64,000 nucleotides of DNA from Echinarachnius parma (taxonomy: Eukaryota > Echinodermata > Echinoidea > Clypeasteroida > Echinarachniidae), in the NCBI GenBank assembly GCA_037951105.1, contig JBAMJV010003281.1, positions 45,390 through 109,389 on the forward strand, read 5' to 3'. The notes under the pieces were generated by a model. The model was not told the DNA's origin. It made no database searches and worked only from the letters and a program-made list of their open reading frames with translations. Made by a program: the position numbers and the translations under genes. How positions within the stretch are numbered: the first letter of the stretch is position 1; each line of letters opens with the position of its first letter. This document shows, piece after piece, positions 10,582-22,752 of the stretch.

Positions 10582-11530
10582 GTAACATTGTCCAAATCCA
10601 CAAAACTTCTTTAGAAATCTAGTGTTTCTCTCATACCTTGTTGTATTCGAAATACAAATAGAAGCATGGAACACGTTTTTTTTTCTTTCGAATTTCCCTT
10701 TTGTTAGAAAGATATTTACAAATTGAAGTGTTTAGATTGTTAAATATCCACCGTAAATAGTCATAAATGTTTTCAAAGTCAGTGCAATGAGTTCGCAAAT
10801 ATCACTTCGCATCGCTCGACTTTATTAATATATCATCCATTTAACATGAAATTGCCATACAATACTCAGTGAACATATCAGATCACAACAATACATATTT
10901 AGTCAACTGTACACCACTCTTTGCACATGCAAACACAGTAACTAGCTAGATCCTTTTAAATAAGAGACATTACTTATCAACACTTTCAACGTTTACGTGG
11001 TTTGGTTTATCAATAATAATATTGATATTTGTATTAAAATGGTGAACAAAAATGTTATAATATACAATCTGGAAGACATAATTACCGGTAGTTTAAAAGT
11101 TTTATGCTATAAAGACTGAACAAAATACCAACAAGATATATTTTTTGTTCGCTATGATGTTTTTTTCTGCAATATGCGTGTTTTTACCTAATGTGCATGT
11201 ATGAGGTAACATACACGTACAGTATTAATGTACGTGCGAATGTACACGCATGCATGTGAGTTACCGTATGCGGGAAGCCGATCACACACCCCACGATCCG
11301 AAACCGATCCGACGAACAACTGCGTATCTGAATTAAAGCAAGACGTGTGTATTGGAAGCATGTAGTATAGTTCACATCCAAAATCTGTCGTCGGATCGTG
11401 TAGTGTGCTATGAGCTTTACACGCTATGTAATTACAAGAACGTACTTAGAAACGTGTGTGATTGTGCATGCATTATGTTTTTGACATGTTGTTCAAAATG
11501 AGAATGTATTATAGCTCGAAAGTGCAGACT
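10582..11530. repeat. Long direct repeat A (949 bp)
   Basis: It begins GTAACATTGTCCAAATCC and ends AAAGTGCAGACT. It is nearly identical to 13100-14313 once a 261-bp insertion there is removed. Its first 380 bp are an F6 copy in minus orientation. The remainder includes a CpG-rich block with GATCCGAAACCG near 11290. No ORF is credible. Confidence 0.92.
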
Positions 11531-11539
11531 AATGCGGCG

Positions 11540-11980
11540 TTCCCACTGTCGTGCGATCCGTTACGAACGCCACGATTGGAACTTCTCTGAAATTTCAGGT
11601 TTGGATACGAGGTGATGCGAGTCGATACGTTCTGGTGCGATCTGGTGCGCTTGGATGCGATATGGTCACGATTGGTCAATTTCAGGTGACACGATCGGTC
11701 ACGATCTAGTCTCCCGTTCAGATACGATCATATACGTTCCGATAGGATTTTCCCGATTGAGTCTACGATTGGGTCTCGATGTGACACGATCATCACGATC
11801 GGGGTCCCCGATTTGGGACGATCGGGTACGTGCAGATACGTTCGGATACCTCCCGATACGTTCATCACGAACCGACGCGCTCTGTTGCGATAGGATACGA
11901 TTGTGGTCGCGATTGTGGTCGCGATATCTTTCACGATTAGGATCGAGAGTGATCACGATTTGAGCTACGATTGGACCGCG
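11540..11980. promoter_or_regulatory. Dense ACGATC/GATACG subterminal motif cluster
   Basis: Variants of CACGATCGG, GATACGTTC and CGATTG occur dozens of times on both strands in about 440 bp, unlike any flanking DNA. In DNA transposons such arrays commonly bind the transposase or its Myb/SANT partner; that role is inferred here. Confidence 0.45.
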
Positions 11981-11984
11981 ACGG

Positions 11985-11992
11985 ATATATAT
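11985..11992 (+). promoter_or_regulatory. TATA box of the Harbinger transposase gene
   Basis: TATATATA lies 73-80 bp upstream of the first ATG (12065). It sits between the subterminal motif cluster and the transposase reading frame, as expected for the element's own promoter. Confidence 0.5.
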
Positions 11993-12064
11993 ACAGCCCG
12001 ACTGACCATGGACTTTATTGTTTCTTGAACAACTCTACAGAGTGAACACTACAACCCACAACCA

Positions 12065-13090
12065 TTGATGATGGCAGAAGTTGAGGATGATGACAACGTG
12101 ACATTTGCAGTATTACTGCATGCTCACATTATCGCCAGAGAGGAAGAAGACGAGCAGCAGCCAGACCCGCCACAACCCAACCACAAAGGGCCAGGAGAGC
12201 TGCAGTCAGGCAGTGCTGATTGCGACCATGGCTCACAGAGGAGAGGAGAGGGGACAACAGCTTGGCCAGTTCTCCAGCCTCCTAGACACCCAATTGAGGC
12301 TGGAAGATCTAGTAGCGTTCTAAAAATACACAAGGTTAACACCACAGCTCTTCGGTGAAGTCTTGCAGAGGGTGGCCCCTATAACGGGCCTACAGTGCCA
12401 TATATATTCGATCCAAAAATAGATCGAAGTAAGTTACAAAATATCTTCGAAGTGCACGTTGGTACCTGTTGTGGTACTACAACACGTACCAACGTGCGCT
12501 TCGAAGAGATTTGGTAACACATGGTGCGTGTTGTATGTATCAGCAGTAAATCGAGCAGCCTTCGAACCCATACCTTTCACATGCATTATTTGTGTGAGTC
12601 CACCAGTTTCAGGCAACCCCTCTCACCTGGACTGACTGGCAGTGACATTGAGGCACCTTGTCACTGGAAACAACTATCGGTCCCTTGCGTATGCCCTCAG
12701 GTGTGAAGTGTCCAGCATCTCAGAGATACATTTGTAGTTCCAGAAGTGTGCCAGACAATTGTGCAAGCGTACAAAGATGAGGTGTATAGCCTACCTGTGA
12801 CCCCTGAAGCATGGACAGCTGTAGCTAAGAGCAGAGATGGAACATCCCCCACGCCAATGGGGCCCTGGATGGCAAACACATTGCTATCAAGAAGCCACAC
12901 CACACTGGCAGTCTGTACTACAATTACAAAGGCTTTTTCTGATACCAATCCTAGCGATGGTGGATGCAGATTGCAAGTTTTTGTGGATCGAGCTTGGTGG
13001 AAAATGACACATGTCAGATGCTCAGATATTTGGCGACTCTGAGCTGTTCAACGGCATGGAAGAGGAAACCCTAGGACTCCCCCACCCTGC
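12065..13090 (+). pseudogene. HARBI1-like DDE nuclease (Harbinger transposase) pseudogene
   Basis: Three ATGs start an acidic N-terminus (MMMAEVEDDDNV). Family signatures follow in shifting frames: LTPQLFGEVLQRVAPIT near 12340, FRQPLSPGL near 12608, a [18 protein letters not shown] block near 12640, [16 protein letters not shown] near 12770, the [12 protein letters not shown] block near 12860, [11 protein letters not shown] near 12905, a MVDAD block near 12955, and [15 protein letters not shown] near 13015. Harbinger nucleases cleave and rejoin DNA through a DDE triad; the GALDGKH and MVDAD-type blocks are where catalytic Asp residues fall. At least four frameshifts separate the blocks, so the gene is dead. 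The 12427-12606 interval starts with a donor-like GTAAGT and may be an intron. Confidence 0.88.
12441..12512. repeat. Hairpin inside the possible Harbinger intron
   Basis: ATCTTCGAAGTGCACGTTGG and a near-perfect reverse complement ending at 12512 flank a short loop (CTGTTGTGGTACTACAAC). The arms are about 23 bp. It may be a small insertion within the pseudogene. Confidence 0.7.
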
Positions 13091-13099
13091 CCTCTGACT

Positions 13100-14313
13100 G
13101 TAACATTGTCCAAATCCACAAAACTTCTTTAGAAATCTAGTGTTTCTCTCATACCTTGTTGTATTCGAAATACAAATAGAAGCATGGAACAGGTTTTTTT
13201 TTTCGAATTTCCCTTTCGTTATAAAGATATTTACACATTGAAGTGCTCAGATTGTTAAATATCCACCGTATATAGTCATAAATGTTTTCAAAGTCAGTGC
13301 AATGAGTTCGCAAATATCACTTCGCATCGCTCGACTTTATTAATATATCATCCATTTAACATGAAATTGCCACACAATACTCAGTGAACATATCAGATCA
13401 CAACAATACATATTTAGTCAACTGTACACCACTCTTTGCACATGCAAACACAGTAACTAGCTAGATCCTTTTAAATAAGAGACATTACTTATCAACACTT
13501 TCAACGTTTACGTGGTTTGGTTTATCAATAATAATATTGATATTTGTATTAAAATGGTGAACAAAAATGTTATAATATACAATCTGGAAGACATAATTAC
13601 CGGTAGTTTAAAAGTGTTATGCTATAAAGACTGAACAAAATACCAACAAGATATATTTTTTGTTCGCTATGATGTTTTTTTCTGCAATATGCGTGTTTTT
13701 ACCTAATGTGCATGTATGAGGTAACATACACGTACAGTATTAATGTACGTGCGAATGTACACGCATGCATGTGAGTTGCCGTATGCGGGAAGCAGATCAC
13801 ACACCCCACGATCCGAAACCGTTCCGACGAACAACTGCGTATCTGAGTTAAAGCAAGACGTGTACGTATTGGAAGCATGTACATACCATCATTTGCAAAA
13901 GTTTAAGACCACCCTTCCAAAATGCAATAACTCAAAGAAAAAACAAAGTTAAATATATTTATTTTTCAGACATACTTTTTCAACGCATAACCTTTGTATC
14001 ACACTTGAACTGCTCTTTGACATTGTTTTCATGACCACTGTAGTACACATGTTATGTAATCATTCCATGAGACAAAAGAATGCATTCTAAATTATTGAAA
14101 TACCCACAAATTCCCAGGTGGTCTTAAACTTTTGCAAATGATGGTAGTTCACATCAAAAATCTGTCGTCGGATCGTGAAGTGTGCTATGAGCTTTACACG
14201 CTATGAAATTACAAGAACATACTTAGAGTTAGAAACGTGTGTGATTGTGCATGCATTATGGATTTGACATGTTGTTTAAAATGAGAATGTATTATATCTC
14301 GAAAGTGCAGACT
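13100..14313. repeat. Long direct repeat B, copy of 10582-11530 carrying an insertion
   Basis: It begins GTAACATTGTCC, ends AAAGTGCAGACT, and matches repeat A in order and orientation. The only large difference is the mariner-like MITE at 13884-14146. Small indels show some divergence since duplication. Confidence 0.92.
13884..14146. mobile_element. Tc1/mariner-type MITE with TA target duplication
   Basis: TA at 13884-13885 and 14145-14146 brackets inverted termini CCATCATTTGCAAAAGTTTA and reverse complement, about 28 bp each. Repeat A, at 11370, has the empty site (GCATGTAGTATAGTTCAC). Inside is AT-rich non-coding DNA. TA duplication and TIR layout are standard for Tc1/mariner relatives. 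Confidence 0.92.
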
Positions 14314-14390
14314 TAGAGTGTTGAGTACAGTACGGCCTAAAACCTAGAGTCTGTTTACCAACTTTCATATTTCTCCATTCACGCGTTAAC

Positions 14391-15150
<760 letters not shown>

Positions 15151-15954
15151 CCTCTTCCAAGTGGACTTATTAGCGTCTTTTCGCACGGCGACGGGAGTGC
15201 TGACTACGGGGGATTTAAATCAGCTATACCGTCTCTGTACTCTGACACCGGTCCTGATCTATTTGCAGTTTCGCAACTCTGAATACGCAGAACGTCTCCT
15301 TGCTCGAGTGACCAAGCGCGCTGATTGGCTGACCCCACTGACCTCTGGCTGACCCATTGAAGTAAGGGCTTACCCACTGGGCTCAGTCTGGCTTACCACG
15401 CCGCTCCGTAGTCGCTGTACACACGACGCTAATTCGGCTGAATACCGTCTTAGGTTTGGACGCTACGCGGAAATTTTCGCTCTGAGTGCGACCCCCCGCT
15501 AAGATTAGCGTTGTAGAATTTACGCGTAGCGGTTGCGAAAACAGCCTATTGCTTCTGCGCTGTAGTGTATAATGCATCTTTTCCCGATATTTCTGAAATT
15601 CTGAGGCACACTATAATTTATGCACTACCCAATCTTTGACGGATGATCCCGGTTTAAATTATTATTCGTCTTATGTTAACATATTATGTTAAAGCCCAAA
15701 CAAGTAATGTTTTATTGTAATTCATTATCTTTGAAAATAACAAACTGTCCAGTTGTTTTTAAAAATAGGCCCATACTATTGGAAAATACATTCGTCGCCT
15801 TTGCTACATGAAAATGATAGAGAAAAGACGAACACTACAATATAACTTTAATATGAATGTTGAAATATGTGGGTAACTGTACAATTTAAGGTAAAATCGA
15901 AATGTGTGGAGTTGTCAAAATATAAAAGGCAAAAATAACGCGTCATCCTGGTCG
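15151..15954. other. Unassigned sequence with a GC-rich patch
   Basis: 15160-15570 is GC-richer than its surroundings and has inverted ACGCTAAT/ATTAGCGT and CGCTACGCG/ACGCGTAGCG motifs. 15600-15950 is AT-rich. No gene, RNA or complete element could be recognised. Confidence 0.4.
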
Positions 15955-17098
15955 ATTGGTTTCTTTTGTGTTCGTTCAAAAGCGACCAAACTTCCCCAAA
16001 GTTTGCATTTCATTCCTGAAAAAGGTACGTAAGCGTAATTTGTTTTTGTCAGTGGGGAGGATGACGGGATCGTTAAAACCTATGCGTTTGTCTTCCTCTC
16101 CTCCCCTATATATAATGGTTTACTTCGAAAACGTTATTATTTGAAATTGCGTTTAGTGTGATATTAACTGCGTGATCACTGGAGAGTGTGCGTGTAGGTG
16201 GGGTGGGGTGGGGTGAGGGGGGGGGGGGGGGGCGGGTCGCTGTAGCTCATTTAGTCACCTGATTAGTACCCCAATAGTACCTGACAAATTATAATCCAAC
16301 AAACGTCATTGCGAAATGATTCCACACCAATTATTAGGTGGATGGGGTCCAATGCATTTGAAGGAATCAGTTATCCAGGATCGCTTTAGACGATTACAGC
16401 TTATCTTATTCCCTGATTATTACCCATACGGTGAAGTACTCGGCAAGTAACAATCCACCAAACGTCATTGAGAAATGGTTCCACGCCGACTGTGTAGGTG
16501 GATTAGGTTCAATGCATTTGAAAGAACCAGTGACACTACATCGCTTTAATACGGACCAGCGACATTTGCCATGGTAATTAGCATCATTGGCTCTAACTCA
16601 TCGATGTCAATATGCTAGAATTACATAAAAATTAACAGAACGTAGCAGAGCAAACATACCGCCCTTACTCATTCAAACGTAAAGCATATCTACAGATCAG
16701 TGGAACTAGGTCTGGTCCTGGGACAAGATCGTGCTCTCGACCACAGCAATACTGCTTCGCTTTATGCACTTCTTACATGTATAACAATTATTATCACCGT
16801 CACTGTGCGAGTTGAATACTCATTACAACGCAATATTGAAATCAAGTGGCCGAATGATTTTCACGTCCAAGTTCCTCATTCCGAGTGAAGATACTACTAC
16901 TGCGCTGTACTAGGAAAAGCAAACTGTTTCCCATATTGCGAGGAAGAATATCGATCAGTTTTGTATGCTAAGGACGAATCCAGTTGAAGTCCTCGGAAAC
17001 AAATTGTCGCTTGTCTAATCCATGTAAGTACACGGTTGTGTCCAAATCAATGTATTTACCCGTACAATTATGAATGTTCAATGTTTTTGTATTACTTG
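15955..17098 (+). repeat. Module P, copy 1
   Basis: It opens GGTTTCTTTTGTGTTCG. It has a GGTGGGGTGGGG run into poly-G (16196-16232), then two 150-bp sub-repeats each with AACGTCATTG.GAAATG and GGTGGAT..GGTTCAATGCATT (about 16300 and 16455). A conserved short frame ends at 16888 and a GTAAGTACAC near 17024 could be a splice donor. No protein family is recognised. Confidence 0.85.
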
Positions 17099-17640
17099 AA
17101 CAATACGATCAATAAGACGAAAATGTTATATATTTGCTTCACTTCAAATCAATTAACAGCAGCAAGTTGATAAATAGCGGTGTATTAATTGACGTTAAAC
17201 TGAACATTGTGTTAGCTATAATCGAGAATTATTTTAACATGTTATAATGTATATATTTAACTTGGTTGTCTCGTATGATATTGCATTGTTTGCATTAGCT
17301 TTCATCAACAGCTATCGTGGAATGATTACGAACATTATTTTGAATAATATTTTGGGGAACACCATTAATTGTCGGGTCACATTCACTGTATGTTGTAAGT
17401 TCCATGTTATTCTAATTTTCAATTGCGGTCATTGACACATATACTTGGTGTGTTTACCATGGAATATAATGATTTTGTGTCTGTCTTCCATTGCATACTC
17501 ATGATGATTATAACTTACCTAATGTGGAACTCTACGTACATATATAATTATTCAAAACAACTGTTAACGTTTCTACTAAACGACGATCTTTCAGGTTTGA
17601 GAAAGATCAATTAAATAGCCTCAAAACATCTATAAATGAG
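17099..17640 (+). repeat. Module Q, copy 1
   Basis: It matches 37459-38085 (AATACGATCAAT.AGA.GAAAATG, TTAACATGTTATAATGTATA, GATTACGAACATTATTTTG). In the right-hand part of the window Q lies immediately before P, implying an original P-Q alternating array. Confidence 0.85.
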
Positions 17641-17935
17641 TAAGAATGGATTTCCTGTTCACCCTGTGTGCATTTGAAAAGCTTTTTATATTTTAATTTA
17701 TATCTATGAATGCATTTCAATTTTTGTTTGTTGATGTGATGATTATTTGTTTTTCTTCCATTGCATACTTATGATGACTATAACTTACCTAATGTGGAAC
17801 TCTACGTACATAATTATATAATTATTCAAAACAACTGTTATGTTAACGTTTCTACTAAACGATGATCTTTCAGGTTTGAGAAAGATCAATTAAACAGCTT
17901 CAAAACATCTATACATGAGTAAGAATGATTTCTTG
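17480..17935 (+). repeat. Internal tandem duplication in module Q
   Basis: CTTCCATTGCATACT.ATGATGA.TATAAC through GATCTTTCAGGTTTGAGAAAG occurs at about 17486-17650 and again at 17757-17935, a spacing near 272 bp. The copy at 37850-38005 has this block only once. Confidence 0.85.
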
Positions 17936-17979
17936 TTTCACCCTGTGTGCATTTTAGAAGCTTTTTATATTTTAATCTA

Positions 17980-19200
17980 ATAGTCCAGTCAATATATGGT
18001 CTTGACCTCGGCAAAATTGCAACACGGGATTTTTTTTTCAGAATTATGTTCAGGAAACTCCCCTTAACAACCAAAAAAAAGTCCTAAGAAATCGAAGTTG
18101 CGGAAAGTGGTTTAATTTGCATAATATGCAAATTAGGTATTGTTTGAATGTAAAAATATTAAATTAATTGTTTCAAAATATTTATATACTATATTGACGC
18201 CATAAAAGTATGGCAACCCAATATTAGTAAGAATAAAGTACACGATGAACGCATATCCGTACTAGTAATGACTACATAATTTGCATAATATGCAAATTAG
18301 CTTCCCCAAAAAATAAAATATTCCATATTGTTGAACAAATAGACTTGATCGAGTGGATACAAATGATAAAGCCTTTATATTTTTAAGGTCAGATATGAAA
18401 CAGGTTAGGGTGACACGCAATCGAAACGTTAGCATGAAAGTACTTTGCATAATATGAAAATGAGCTATAGTTTAATTGGATCAATATGAAGTTCTGTATT
18501 GTTTAAAATCTAGATGCACTATCATAGCCGGAAGAGTGTGCACATCTTGTATCAAAAGCCAATATACCATAACACACGGTGACACGTATATCAGTTCAAC
18601 ATAATTTGCAATTTGCATAGTATGCAAATTAATTTCCACAAAATGGTAAAGTATTGCACATTTTTTTCAAAAAACGGACTTGATTGAGTGAATACAAACG
18701 ATAAAACCTACATTTTTCAGGTCAGTAGTAGCGAGTATTTTTGTTAGACATTCTACCAAAACAGTAGGCCTGTAATTAAAGTACTTTGCGTAATATGCAA
18801 ATGAGCTATTGAAACGGTTACTGATTTTTAGTTTCGATGTAACTTTGCATTTACAAATGAATGAAAACTATAGGCTACATATTGGTAATCAATTTGTACC
18901 AAGTTCAACGAACACATCTATGGACTCATCAATCGTGATATATGCTACATAAATTGGGGATATTATTCCTATTATTATTTATCTGCATATTCCCATTTAT
19001 ATTTCAATTTGCATAACATGGAAATTAGCTATTGTATCATTGGTACAACGAAATTTCAATGAAGATTTGCATTTAGAAACATAACAGGTCAAACTGGTAT
19101 AGTTATGTCTACGGTTTTCTACGTAAAGACACAACTGCTCATATGATATCAAGAAATAATAATAGCGTAACTTGCTTTGAACAATGCAAATAATTTAGCC
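17980..19200. repeat. Tandem array of about 165-bp units carrying a palindromic POU octamer
   Basis: ATTTGCATAATATGCAAAT or close variants start at 18115, 18279, 18443, 18611, 18784 and 19007, spacings 164, 164, 168, 173 and 223. Each is an ATTTGCAT/ATGCAAAT inverted pair, usually followed by TAG or GAGCTAT. The DNA between has diverged much more. A related lone site is at 30234 inside element X. Confidence 0.8.
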
Positions 19201-19311
19201 TTTTTTAATATTTTAACATTCTAGGTTTTTAAAACGTAACAGCACAAATTGTCTTTCCAATCTCAGCAAACATAATGGCATGTTGTCCGTACAAGTCAAT
19301 TGCATCATTGC

Positions 19312-19618
19312 ATGCTAACATGAAAGTCGACAGCGAGAATGATGGTCATTTTAAGAATGTTTCCCCCTTATCTGAGGAACAGGAATTTAACTGAAAAGAT
19401 AAAACAAACTATCTAGTTTAAAAACGTAATTTTTATTTTTTTTTCAAATCGTATAGTGAAGTAAAATTGAAGGATTCACAGGTTTTCACCCGACAGGGGC
19501 CGCGATGAGAACGATCCTCCATTGGCCCCCCAAAATAATAAAAACATACTGTAAATAAACAGAAATTACCAGAAATGTTAAAATAATTCTCAAAAATATA
19601 ACTATATAACATTATCCT
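19312..19618 (+). repeat. 300-bp segment, copy 1 (possible terminal-exon relic)
   Basis: Matches 21067-21365 almost exactly. It begins GCATGCTAACATGAAAGTCG and keeps a short frame, MKVDSENDGHFKNV...QEFN then stop, followed by non-coding DNA. It could be a duplicated 3' exon, but no upstream exon is identified. Confidence 0.7.
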
Positions 19619-20330
19619 CTTGTCATTTTATAAAGACAACTCAAATCTGCTTACCACATGTTTTGAAATTATGTGATAATGATTTCACATTTATGTGAAA
19701 ATATACTCCGGAACGTACTTTCATTCTGGTAAATGTTCTTGTTCTTTAGAAAACACAATCCTTAGTTCGTTATATACAGTTAGGACATGTCGCCCTGGTT
19801 ACATATGTATGCACAAGTTTTCTTTTTTTGTTGTAATATACTTTTATTTACCTGGTAGTTATTATATGTAAGTGAGTTTTGTGTTGTGTTTGTTTATCGT
19901 TAATTGGATAGCAATGATGATTATAACATGTTTCAAGTTGTAATTAATTGATTTCATTAATTTTCATCATAACATTATATCAATGGTTCTATATAATAAA
20001 CACTGGCATTATTGTAATTATACCGAACATACTTCAGAATCATATTTGTATACATTAATCCTGCTTAGGATAAGTTTGTTATATCATAACCTAAGAACAT
20101 GTTTAGCGACTTATTATTTGTTTCTAACGTAGATGTTGGCACTCACACATGCATTTAAGCGGTCATAATTTATAGTCACTTCTATTTTTGTTTGTTTATC
20201 AAAATATATTATAAATCAAACTTGAAATCGGCAAATTATAATCCTTGCTTTCTCCAGGACTGCATTTCTCTAAATAGAATATATCATCTTGCTTTCAAAT
20301 AAAGTGTAATGAATAGGACATTGTCCTGCT
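19619..20330. other. AT-rich intergenic, nothing recognised
   Basis: No ORF, repeat partner in the window, or RNA signature was noticed. Confidence 0.4.
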
Positions 20331-20337
20331 GTCCATA

Positions 20338-20385
20338 ATAATAATGCATTTATAAAGCGCATTTTCCATATAGAATGTTAAAATG
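20338..20385 (-). mobile_element. LINE/SINE 3' tail fragment
   Basis: AATAATAATGCATTTATAAAGCGCATTTTCC is, on the minus strand, a GCGCTTTATAAATGCATTATTATT-type tail, the 3' end style of L2/CR1 LINEs and the SINEs that share it. Confidence 0.55.
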
Positions 20386-20524
20386 CACTTGTTATTATAC
20401 ATACAGTTATTATGATTAATGAGTGTGTCTACTTTTAATCGTATTCAATATACATGCATTTGTTTTAACAGGCTTCATTTTTGTCAAGTTTAATGTGTAC
20501 AAATGAGTTTGACCATATCTCCTT

Positions 20525-20770
20525 CTTAATAATAATAATAATATATTCGATTTATATAGCGCCTAATATAAAATTATCTCTAGGCGCTTTACAAAATAAT
20601 ACAGAATAAACTTAATACATATTAACTTGCTTCACTTTACAATAGTTATCTTATTCTAAAATTAAATAACAATTTACAAACATAACAAAAGGCAAAGAAA
20701 ATTAACTACATAATCTTCTTGATTAAAATGTTTTAAATACGCTCAAACATCGTATTGAGCGCCATCTACT
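20525..20770 (-). mobile_element. L2/CR1-type LINE or SINE 3' end
   Basis: On the minus strand the segment ends TAGGCGCTATATAAATCG followed by (ATT)n, with a nearby TAAAGCGCC that can pair with GGCGCTATA. This short stem plus microsatellite is the classic L2/CR1-like 3' recognition end. The upstream 180 bp are probably 3' UTR. Confidence 0.7.
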
Positions 20771-20821
20771 TTGACTTAGTCATCATTCATATTCTATTGA
20801 TAATGCTGATATGTCCTCTTC

Positions 20822-21050
20822 AGTGGCGTAGACAGGTTCTTACACCTGGGGGGATGATTTGCCGTTCACCAGACCAAGACCAAGACAATAATATTGCTTG
20901 AAAGTCCTCTCAGTAGGGGGGGGGGGGGGGGGGGGGTGTTGGGGGGTTGGAAGCAGTTTGGGATTGGGGAGGGTGGGGGGGGGGGTGGAAAAACCTATGG
21001 GGTCTCACGATTTTGTGTGTTTTGGGGCTCATGCCCAACAACACTCATTG
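20822..21050 (+). repeat. Dispersed repeat with CAGTGGCGTAGACAGG start and poly-G tracts
   Basis: CAGTGGCGTAGACAGGTTC is a common transposon-terminus type. The stretch GGAAGCAGTTTGGGATTGGG through CTCACGATTT and GGGGCTCATGCCCAAC recurs inverted at 34492-34590. Two long G runs (20918-20936, 20977-20986) lie inside. Confidence 0.65.
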
Positions 21051-21066
21051 CATGCTAACATTGCAT

Positions 21067-21365
21067 GCTAACATGAAAGTCGACAGCGAGAATGATGGTC
21101 ATTTTAAGAATGTTTCCCCCTTATCTGAGGAACAGGAATTTAACTGAAAAGATAAAACAAACTATCTAGTTTAAAAACGTAAATTATTTTTTTTTTCAAA
21201 TCGTATAGTGCAGTAAAATTGAAGGATTCACAGGTTTTCACCCGACAGGGGCCGCGATGAGAACGCTCCTTCATTGGCCCCCCAAAATAATAAAAACATA
21301 CTGTAAATAAACAGAAATTACCAGAAATGTTAAAATAATTCTCAAAAATATAACTATGTAACATT
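21067..21365 (+). repeat. 300-bp segment, copy 2
   Basis: Near-identical to 19312-19618, including the short frame MKVDSENDGHFKNV and its stop. Module P copy 2 begins directly after it. Confidence 0.85.
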
Positions 21366-22752
21366 GGTTTCTATTGTGTTCGTTCAAAAGCGACCAAACT
21401 TCTCCAAAGTTTGCGTTTCATTCCTGAAAAGGGTACGTGAGCGTAATTTGTTTTTGTCAGTGGGGAGGATGACGGGATCGTTATAACCTATGCGTTTGTC
21501 TTCCTCTCCTCACCTATATGTAATGGTTTACTTCGAAAACGTTATTATTTTAAATTGCGTTTAGTGTAATATTAACTGCGTGATCACTGGAGAGTATGCG
21601 CGTAGGTGGGGTGGGGTGGGGTGAGGTGAGGGGGGGGGGGGGGGTCGCTGTAGCTCATCTAGTCCCCTGATTAGTACCCAATACCTGACAAATTATAATC
21701 CAACAAACGTCATTGTGAAATGATTCCATGTCAATGTGTAGGTGGATGGGGTCCAATGCATTTGAAAGAATCAGTTATTCAGGATCGCTTTAGACGATTG
21801 CAGCTTATCTTATTCCCTGATTATTACCCATACCTGCATACGGTGAAGTACTCGGCAAGTAACAATCCACCAAACGTCATTGAGAAATGTGTGTGTGTGG
21901 GGGGGGGGGGGGGGGGGGGGGCGGGGGTGCAGCTGCAGCTCATCTTGTTCCCTGAATAGTACCCATACAGTGAAGTACTCGGCAAGTAACGGTCCACCAA
22001 ATGTCATTGAGAAATGGTTCCACGCTGACTGTGTAGGTGGATTAGGTTTAATGCATTTGAAAGAACCAGTGTCGTCACTGCATCGCTTGCACAGGATGTA
22101 AACACCAGGGGGCAGGGGCCCGATTACGGACCAGCGACATTTACCATGGTAATTAGTATCATTGGCTCTAACTCATCGATGTCAATATGCTAGAATTACA
22201 TACAAATCAACAAAACGTAGCAGAGCAAACATACCGCCATTACTCATTCAAACGTTAAGCATATCTAGAGATCAGTGGAACTAGGTCTGGTCCTGGGACA
22301 TGATCGTGCTCTCGATCGACCACAGCAATACTGCTTCGCTTTATGCACTGCTTACATGTATAACAATTATTATCACCGTCACTGTGCGAGTTGAATACTC
22401 ATTACAACGCGATATTGAAATCAATTGGCCGAATGATTTTCACGTCCAAGTTCCTCATTCTGAGTGAAGATACGGCTACCGCGCTGTACTAGGACAAGCA
22501 AACTGTTTCCCATATATTTCAGAAATTGCGAGGAATAATATCGATCAGTCTTGTATGCTAAGGACGAATCCAGTTTGAATCCTCGGAACAAAATTGTCGC
22601 TTGTCTAATCCATGTAAGTACACAGGTGTGTCCCAATCAATGTATTTACCCGTACACTTATGAATGTTCAATATTTTGTTATTACTTGAATTGTTTGACA
22701 AGTTCCGCTGTTGAGACAAACAAGTTGCTTGTGTGGTATACGGTTAAACACA
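21364..22752 (+). repeat. Module P, copy 2
   Basis: It aligns with 15955-17098 and 38337-39350. It has an extra sub-repeat and two G runs (21629-21645; 21899-21920). The conserved short frame ends at 22467. It continues after an insertion at 24150-24270 (TTTTAGATTAAAAGTGTCTC), matching 39632-39750. Confidence 0.88.

Larger units (their letters stand above)
11531..13099 (+). mobile_element. PIF/Harbinger transposon relic between the direct repeats
   Basis: The left end (TAATGCGGCGTTCCCACTG) resembles a Harbinger terminus. A 450-bp subterminal region is packed with TACGATC/CGATACG motifs. A TATA box, 5' UTR and decayed HARBI1-type nuclease gene follow. The right end is lost: the sequence passes straight from the nuclease gene into repeat B. 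The two direct repeats meet this relic exactly at its two edges. Confidence 0.7.

Noticed and set aside
10582..14313. Direct repeats A and B as LTRs of a retrotransposon
   Set aside because: They do not start TG or end CA, no primer-binding site or gag/pol frame follows, and the interior is a Harbinger gene.
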